Of a stretch of DNA of 10,268 nt, positions 7,269 through 10,268 are shown piece by piece. The stretch's first letter is position 1; each line of letters begins with the position of its first letter. Source of the stretch: an uncultured Clostridia bacterium (GTDB lineage: Bacteria; Bacillota; Clostridia; RUG12999); the NCBI GenBank assembly GCA_949739095.1, contig CATIYX010000247.1, positions 1 to 10,268 on the forward strand. Direction: 5' to 3'. Made by a program: the position numbers and the translations under genes. The notes below the pieces were generated by a model. That model was not told the origin of the DNA, made no database searches, and saw only the letters and a list, made by a program, of their open reading frames with translations.

Positions 7269-7273
7269 CCTCC
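7269..7273 (-). promoter_or_regulatory. Strong ribosome site selecting a TTG start for mgtC
   Basis: Minus-strand GGAGG (7273-7269), within AAGGAGGTGG, is 9 bases before TTG at 7259 and 27 bases before ATG at 7241. The spacing favours TTG initiation. Confidence 0.7.
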
Positions 7274-7293
7274 TTAGAATCAATATAGAATAT

Positions 7294-7323
7294 AGTATAA
7301 CATATTCTTTGCGTGTTGTCCAA
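7294..7323 (-). promoter_or_regulatory. Sigma-A promoter for mgtC
   Basis: Minus-strand -35 TTGGAC (7323-7318) and -10 TATACT (7299-7294) with an 18-base spacer; TGT before the -10 gives an extended -10. The start point would be near 7287, leaving a leader of about 28 bases to the TTG start. Confidence 0.72.
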
Positions 7324-7353
7324 TATACACAGGGAAGATGGTTGTTTTTATCG

Positions 7354-7382
7354 TTGATTTTTTGCAAAGTACATGGTATACT
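7354..7382 (+). promoter_or_regulatory. Sigma-A promoter for the secreted protein-sulfatase operon
   Basis: -35 TTGATT (7354-7359) and -10 TATACT (7377-7382) are 17 bases apart. The start point would fall near 7389, about 29 bases before the ATG at 7418. This rules out the in-frame ATG at 7373, which lies inside the promoter. Confidence 0.7.
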
Positions 7383-7417
7383 TAAAATATAATGCAAAGA
7401 GAAAAGAGGAATGTGCA

Positions 7418-8452
7418 ATGAATCAACGCTGGAAAAAATATATTATGTGTATGTTAGCAGTTTGTATGCTGTTGATAGGCGTTTCAGTTCGGGCAGCGGA
7501 AACCTATCCGTTTCTACCGCTGAATATTGAATCGTGGGTGGAAACAGGCGAAAATGGTCCGGAATTGAAGATGTGGGCACAAAACAACACAAATGCAGCA
7601 ATTGTAAAGTTTATGTTTTCAGTGGATATTTATGACGGCAGCGGCAATCTTGCAACATATTTTGGCATAGGTACCGGCAAGTTTTATGGGGCCGCGACCG
7701 GCATTTATTTGCAGGAACACATGAACGATGTGTTCACATGGGATTTGAAACAATATAGCGGCGCAGCTTCGGCAAGAAATGTGCAGCTCGAACAGGTATG
7801 GTTTTTGAATGGACAAACCTGGACTTATTCGCCGGCGGTGGGATATTCCTATGAAGCGGACTTCAAATGGGAAAACGAAACCATGCCGGATGGCAGTGTG
7901 GAAATGTATTATGACCATAGTGTGCATTTGTTTGACACCTCTCTGGGATCCATGTCCCGTGACTGGTACATATGGAGCGATACGGAAAACCGCTGGGTAT
8001 GGTTTTCTAATGAAATGGCAGCGGATTGCTATATCTGGAATAGAGGCGCGGCAATTAAACTGGTCATTAATCAAAATCCGGCATTATATGAAATCAAGTC
8101 ATTTCAGGTAGCGATGAGACCGTTTATCACTATGCGCCATATGGGAAATGAAACAGCAGAAATTGTGGATGGATATACAATGGAGCAGGGGCGTACTTTT
8201 GTACAGGCAGAGGGGAATTGGAATGTGGCGCTTTGGGATGACAATGATTATGGGCAGAAACGAGACTGGTATGTTTGGGATGAAACAGCGCAGAACTGGA
8301 ACTGGATGTCAGCAGACCGCGGTCCGGCATATAAAGTGTCGGAGGAAGGAACCTATTCTATCAAACTGGTATATGATGGAAACGACCAAAACAGCCAGAC
8401 GATTTCATTTACGACAGTACGCGGAGAAATGGTTATCACAGGGGAGGAATAA
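7418..8452 (+). CDS. Secreted protein of unknown function with duplicated aromatic module
   Basis: A 344-residue protein I do not recognise. It starts with a classic signal peptide: basic MNQRWKK, a hydrophobic core to about residue 22, and likely cleavage after Ala26 (VRA-AE). No lipobox, LPXTG, SLH or transmembrane anchor is seen, so it is probably released or loosely wall-bound. Residues 30-140 look like a beta-sandwich (QNNTNAAIVKFMFSVDIYD, then W-D-L and FLNGQTW), loosely like DUF5780-type surface domains. Residues about 150-250 and 250-344 form two copies of one unit: 168-197 and 269-298 align without gaps at an offset of 101, with 12 of 30 identical, sharing RDWY-W and W-W-S. It is rich in Trp and Tyr, as in many glycan-binding proteins, but binding is only an inference. 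AGAGGA stands 7 bases before ATG 7418. The stop is 3 bases before the sulfatase start. Confidence 0.8.
   Translation: MNQRWKKYIMCMLAVCMLLIGVSVRAAETYPFLPLNIESWVETGENGPELKMWAQNNTNAAIVKFMFSVDIYDGSGNLATYFGIGTGKFYGAATGIYLQEHMNDVFTWDLKQYSGAASARNVQLEQVWFLNGQTWTYSPAVGYSYEADFKWENETMPDGSVEMYYDHSVHLFDTSLGSMSRDWYIWSDTENRWVWFSNEMAADCYIWNRGAAIKLVINQNPALYEIKSFQVAMRPFITMRHMGNETAEIVDGYTMEQGRTFVQAEGNWNVALWDDNDYGQKRDWYVWDETAQNWNWMSADRGPAYKVSEEGTYSIKLVYDGNDQNSQTISFTTVRGEMVITGEE
8441..8448 (+). promoter_or_regulatory. Sulfatase ribosome site inside the upstream gene
   Basis: GGGGAGGA encodes part of the last residues of the secreted protein and lies 7 bases before ATG 8456. The stop TAA (8450-8452) falls between the site and the start, an arrangement that usually couples translation of the two genes. 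Confidence 0.75.
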
Positions 8453-8455
8453 AAC

Positions 8456-9832
8456 ATGAAACAGCCTAATATTGTGCTGATAACGGTGGATCAAATGCGC
8501 GGCGACTGTATGGGAAATGCAGGACACCCTGTGGTGGAAACGCCCTATTTGGATACCATGGCGAAAAACGGCGTTTCTTTCACAAAAGCCTATTCGGCGG
8601 TTCCGTCTTGTATTGCGGCGCGTTGTGCGCTCATGACGGGAATGTCGCAGGAGCGGCACCGGCGGAAAGGATATAAAGATAATGTTGTGTTTGACTATCC
8701 CAATACGCTGGCAGGAGGGCTGGCAGATGCTGGATATCATACGCAGTGTGTCGGGAAAATGCATGTTTATCCCACGCGCAGTCTGATGGGATTTCATAAT
8801 GTTGTGCTGCATGATGGTTTTTTACATGCTGCACGCGGTCATAAAAATGAATATGGACAGCAGCAATCCAATATTGATGACTATTTTGTTTGGCTTAAGC
8901 GGCAAAAAGGATTTGACGCGGATGTGATTGATACCGGACTGGAGGCAAACTCATGGGTGGCGCGTCCGTGGATTTACGAGGAACAATATCATCCCACCAA
9001 TTGGGTGGTGACAGAAAGTATTGATTTTTTGCGGCGGCGCGACCCCACGAAACCATTTTTCTTGATGGCTTCCTTTGTGCGTCCGCATTCGCCGCTGGAC
9101 CCGCCGGAATTTTATTTGAATATGTATTTGAATAAAAAAATTGACAGTCCTAAACAGGGAGACTGGAACTGTCCGGCAGGGGGACTGATGAATTATAATG
9201 ATACACAAGGAACATTGGACGAGGTGCAGCAAAAGCGGCAGCGGGCGGCGTATTATGGATGTATCACGCATATTGATCATCAAATCGGCAGATTGCTGCA
9301 AGCGGTTAATGATGCGGAGGAATTGCAAAACACTGTTTTTGTATTCACGTCAGACCATGGTGATTTATTGGGAGACCACAATTTGTTCCGTAAAGCATTG
9401 CCATATGAAGGAAGTGCGCGTGTTCCGCTGATTATTTATGACCCGGGGGACGTGCTGCATTTGCCGAAGGGAAGCAAGGTGGACAAAGTGGCGGAAATGC
9501 GTGATATCATGCCGACATTGTTTGATATTGCGGATATAGAGATTCCGGATACGGTGGATGGCGAAAGTTTGTTGCGCGCGACCGGCGATAAATCGTGGCG
9601 CAGTGAACTGATTGGGCAGCACGAATTTGGAGAACTTTCCAACCATTATATTGTCAGCAATCATGACAAATATCTCTATTTTGATAGAAGTGGTCGGGAA
9701 CAATATTTTGATTTGGAAAAAGACCCGGATGAAACTCATAATGCGATAGCTGATGCGGGCTATCAGGAGCGCATAGAGACGCTGCGCAGCCGGTTGAGAC
9801 AATATATGGAAACGGAGTCGCCATCTTTATAA
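8456..9832 (+). CDS. Type I sulfatase (alkaline-phosphatase superfamily arylsulfatase)
   Basis: A 458-residue sulfatase that should hydrolyse sulfate esters, probably from a sugar or glycan. N-terminal NIVLITVDQMRGD supplies metal ligands Asp12 and Gln13. The nucleophile motif is CIAARCALMTG with Cys52 and Arg56; Cys must be converted to formylglycine, in anaerobes by the radical-SAM enzyme anSME, which is not in this window. Further active-site residues are Lys101 and His103 (GKMH), His211 (RPHSP), Asp300 and His301 (TSDHGDLLGDH) and Lys313. The C-terminus has the usual YFDLEKDPDETHN sulfatase motif. The variant CxAAR replaces the textbook CxPSR but keeps Cys and Arg. No signal peptide is present, so it acts in the cytoplasm on imported substrate. 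Phosphonate monoester or other phosphoester activity cannot be excluded from sequence. Confidence 0.92.
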   Translation: MKQPNIVLITVDQMRGDCMGNAGHPVVETPYLDTMAKNGVSFTKAYSAVPSCIAARCALMTGMSQERHRRKGYKDNVVFDYPNTLAGGLADAGYHTQCVGKMHVYPTRSLMGFHNVVLHDGFLHAARGHKNEYGQQQSNIDDYFVWLKRQKGFDADVIDTGLEANSWVARPWIYEEQYHPTNWVVTESIDFLRRRDPTKPFFLMASFVRPHSPLDPPEFYLNMYLNKKIDSPKQGDWNCPAGGLMNYNDTQGTLDEVQQKRQRAAYYGCITHIDHQIGRLLQAVNDAEELQNTVFVFTSDHGDLLGDHNLFRKALPYEGSARVPLIIYDPGDVLHLPKGSKVDKVAEMRDIMPTLFDIADIEIPDTVDGESLLRATGDKSWRSELIGQHEFGELSNHYIVSNHDKYLYFDRSGREQYFDLEKDPDETHNAIADAGYQERIETLRSRLRQYMETESPSL

Positions 9833-9833
9833 G

Positions 9834-9989
9834 GTGAAGAAGCAAACGATGGTGGTGGAAGTTGATAAAGTGCTGAATATGGAAAACGTTATTTTTGCAT
9901 AAAATGGTGTTTGGTGCGAACCCCAAGTGAACATGAAATCCCAGGAGGATTCGCAGCTGAAAAAATTGAATATTTTGTACTTTTGGTAA
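9834..9989 (+). other. Short reading frame with one internal stop (possible gene remnant)
   Basis: One frame reads 22 codons from GTG 9834 (VKKQTMVVEVDKVLNMENVI...) to TAA at 9900-9902, then continues for 28 more codons to TAA at 9987-9989. I recognise no family. It may be a decayed gene end or chance. A frame of this length with one stop is not rare, so confidence is low. Confidence 0.15.
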
Positions 9990-10083
9990 GTGCAATTAGG
10001 TTGTTCCTATGAGTCGAAAAAAATTATTGGGTAAAATATAAAAGATATGAAAGAAAATAGGTGATATTTTGCCTATTTTTGCT
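9990..10083 (+). promoter_or_regulatory. CRISPR leader (AT-rich)
   Basis: The sequence just before the first repeat is strongly A/T-rich and non-coding, as leaders are. It contains an 8-bp perfect inverted repeat, AAAATAGG (10054-10061) with CCTATTTT (10072-10079), around a 10-base loop and only four bases before repeat 1. This may help Cas1-Cas2 integration, or may be a weak terminator of the sulfatase transcript. I found no convincing -35/-10 pair. Confidence 0.6.
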
Positions 10084-10268
10084 GTCGCGACCCGTAAGGG
10101 TCGCGTGGATTAAAACTTTGTAGGATTTGACGGGGAGATATGGCAGGCGGTGGTCGCGACCCGTAAGGGTCGCGTGGATTAAAACAATACCTACAGCGCA
10201 GCCGTGCTGGACGAGTTTAGTCGCGACCCGTAAGGGTCGCGTGGATTAAAACGTTTGACGCGGTGGAC
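10084..10268 (+). CRISPR. CRISPR array, type I-C-like repeats, leader end, truncated at right
   Basis: Three identical 33-base repeats lie at 10084-10116, 10153-10185 and 10220-10252, separated by spacers of 36 bases (10117-10152) and 34 bases (10186-10219); a third spacer is cut after 16 bases. Each repeat has an 8-bp perfect stem, CGCGACCC-gtaa-GGGTCGCG, and ends GTGGATTAAAAC. The GTCGC start and GTGGATT-AAAC end match the type I-C repeat class, in which Cas5 cuts at the stem base to leave an 11-base handle, here TGGATTAAAAC. The repeat orientation puts the leader to the left, so the newest spacer is the first one seen. No cas gene is present on this side. Confidence 0.95.

Noticed and set aside
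9365..9802. 145-codon open frame antisense to the sulfatase
   Set aside because: The plus strand encodes a conserved sulfatase over the whole stretch; the antisense frame shows no motif or credible ribosome site.

Overview
The window looks like the chromosome of an anaerobic, low-to-mid GC Gram-positive bacterium, most likely a gut-type Clostridia member. The indicators are a CsaB-type cell-wall pyruvyl transferase, the NADH-sensing repressor Rex, a zinc-finger ClpE-type ATPase, strong AGGAGG-like ribosome sites, sigma-A promoters and a cytoplasmic sulfatase of the anaerobically matured type. Species cannot be named from the sequence alone.

Layout. (1) Positions 1-873 (+) hold the 3' part of a CsaB-like polysaccharide pyruvyl transferase, cut by the window edge. 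(2) 1033-1815 (+) is an alpha/beta hydrolase (esterase) whose codon use differs from its neighbours. It is bracketed by a degenerate terminator-like hairpin (979-1006) and a strong bidirectional terminator (1970-1999) that share a 13-base left arm. (3) 2013-6252 (-) is a probable operon read right to left: clpE-like ATPase, isocitrate dehydrogenase, rex. It has a good sigma-A promoter at 6370-6398. (4) 6564-7259 (-) is an MgtC/SapB membrane protein, probably starting at TTG, with its own promoter and terminator. (5) 7418-9832 (+), transcribed divergently from mgtC, is a two-gene operon: a secreted protein of unknown function with a duplicated aromatic module, then a type I sulfatase whose ribosome site lies inside the end of the first gene. 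(6) 9833-10083 is an AT-rich CRISPR leader region, and 10084-10268 is the start of a CRISPR array with three identical 33-base repeats of type I-C character. The array runs off the right edge.

How the genes may work together. Rex senses NADH/NAD+ and sits directly behind a dehydrogenase that reduces a nicotinamide cofactor, so redox feedback is plausible; the ClpE ATPase adds protein quality control to the same transcript. The secreted protein and sulfatase look like a small sulfated-glycan module, but the sulfatase has no signal peptide and would act in the cytoplasm. No cas gene lies on the leader side of the array, so the Cas machinery must be to the right of the window or elsewhere. I see no clearly new system. 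The best leads are the unrecognised secreted protein coupled to the sulfatase, the clpE-idh-rex arrangement, and the CRISPR array without adjacent cas genes.
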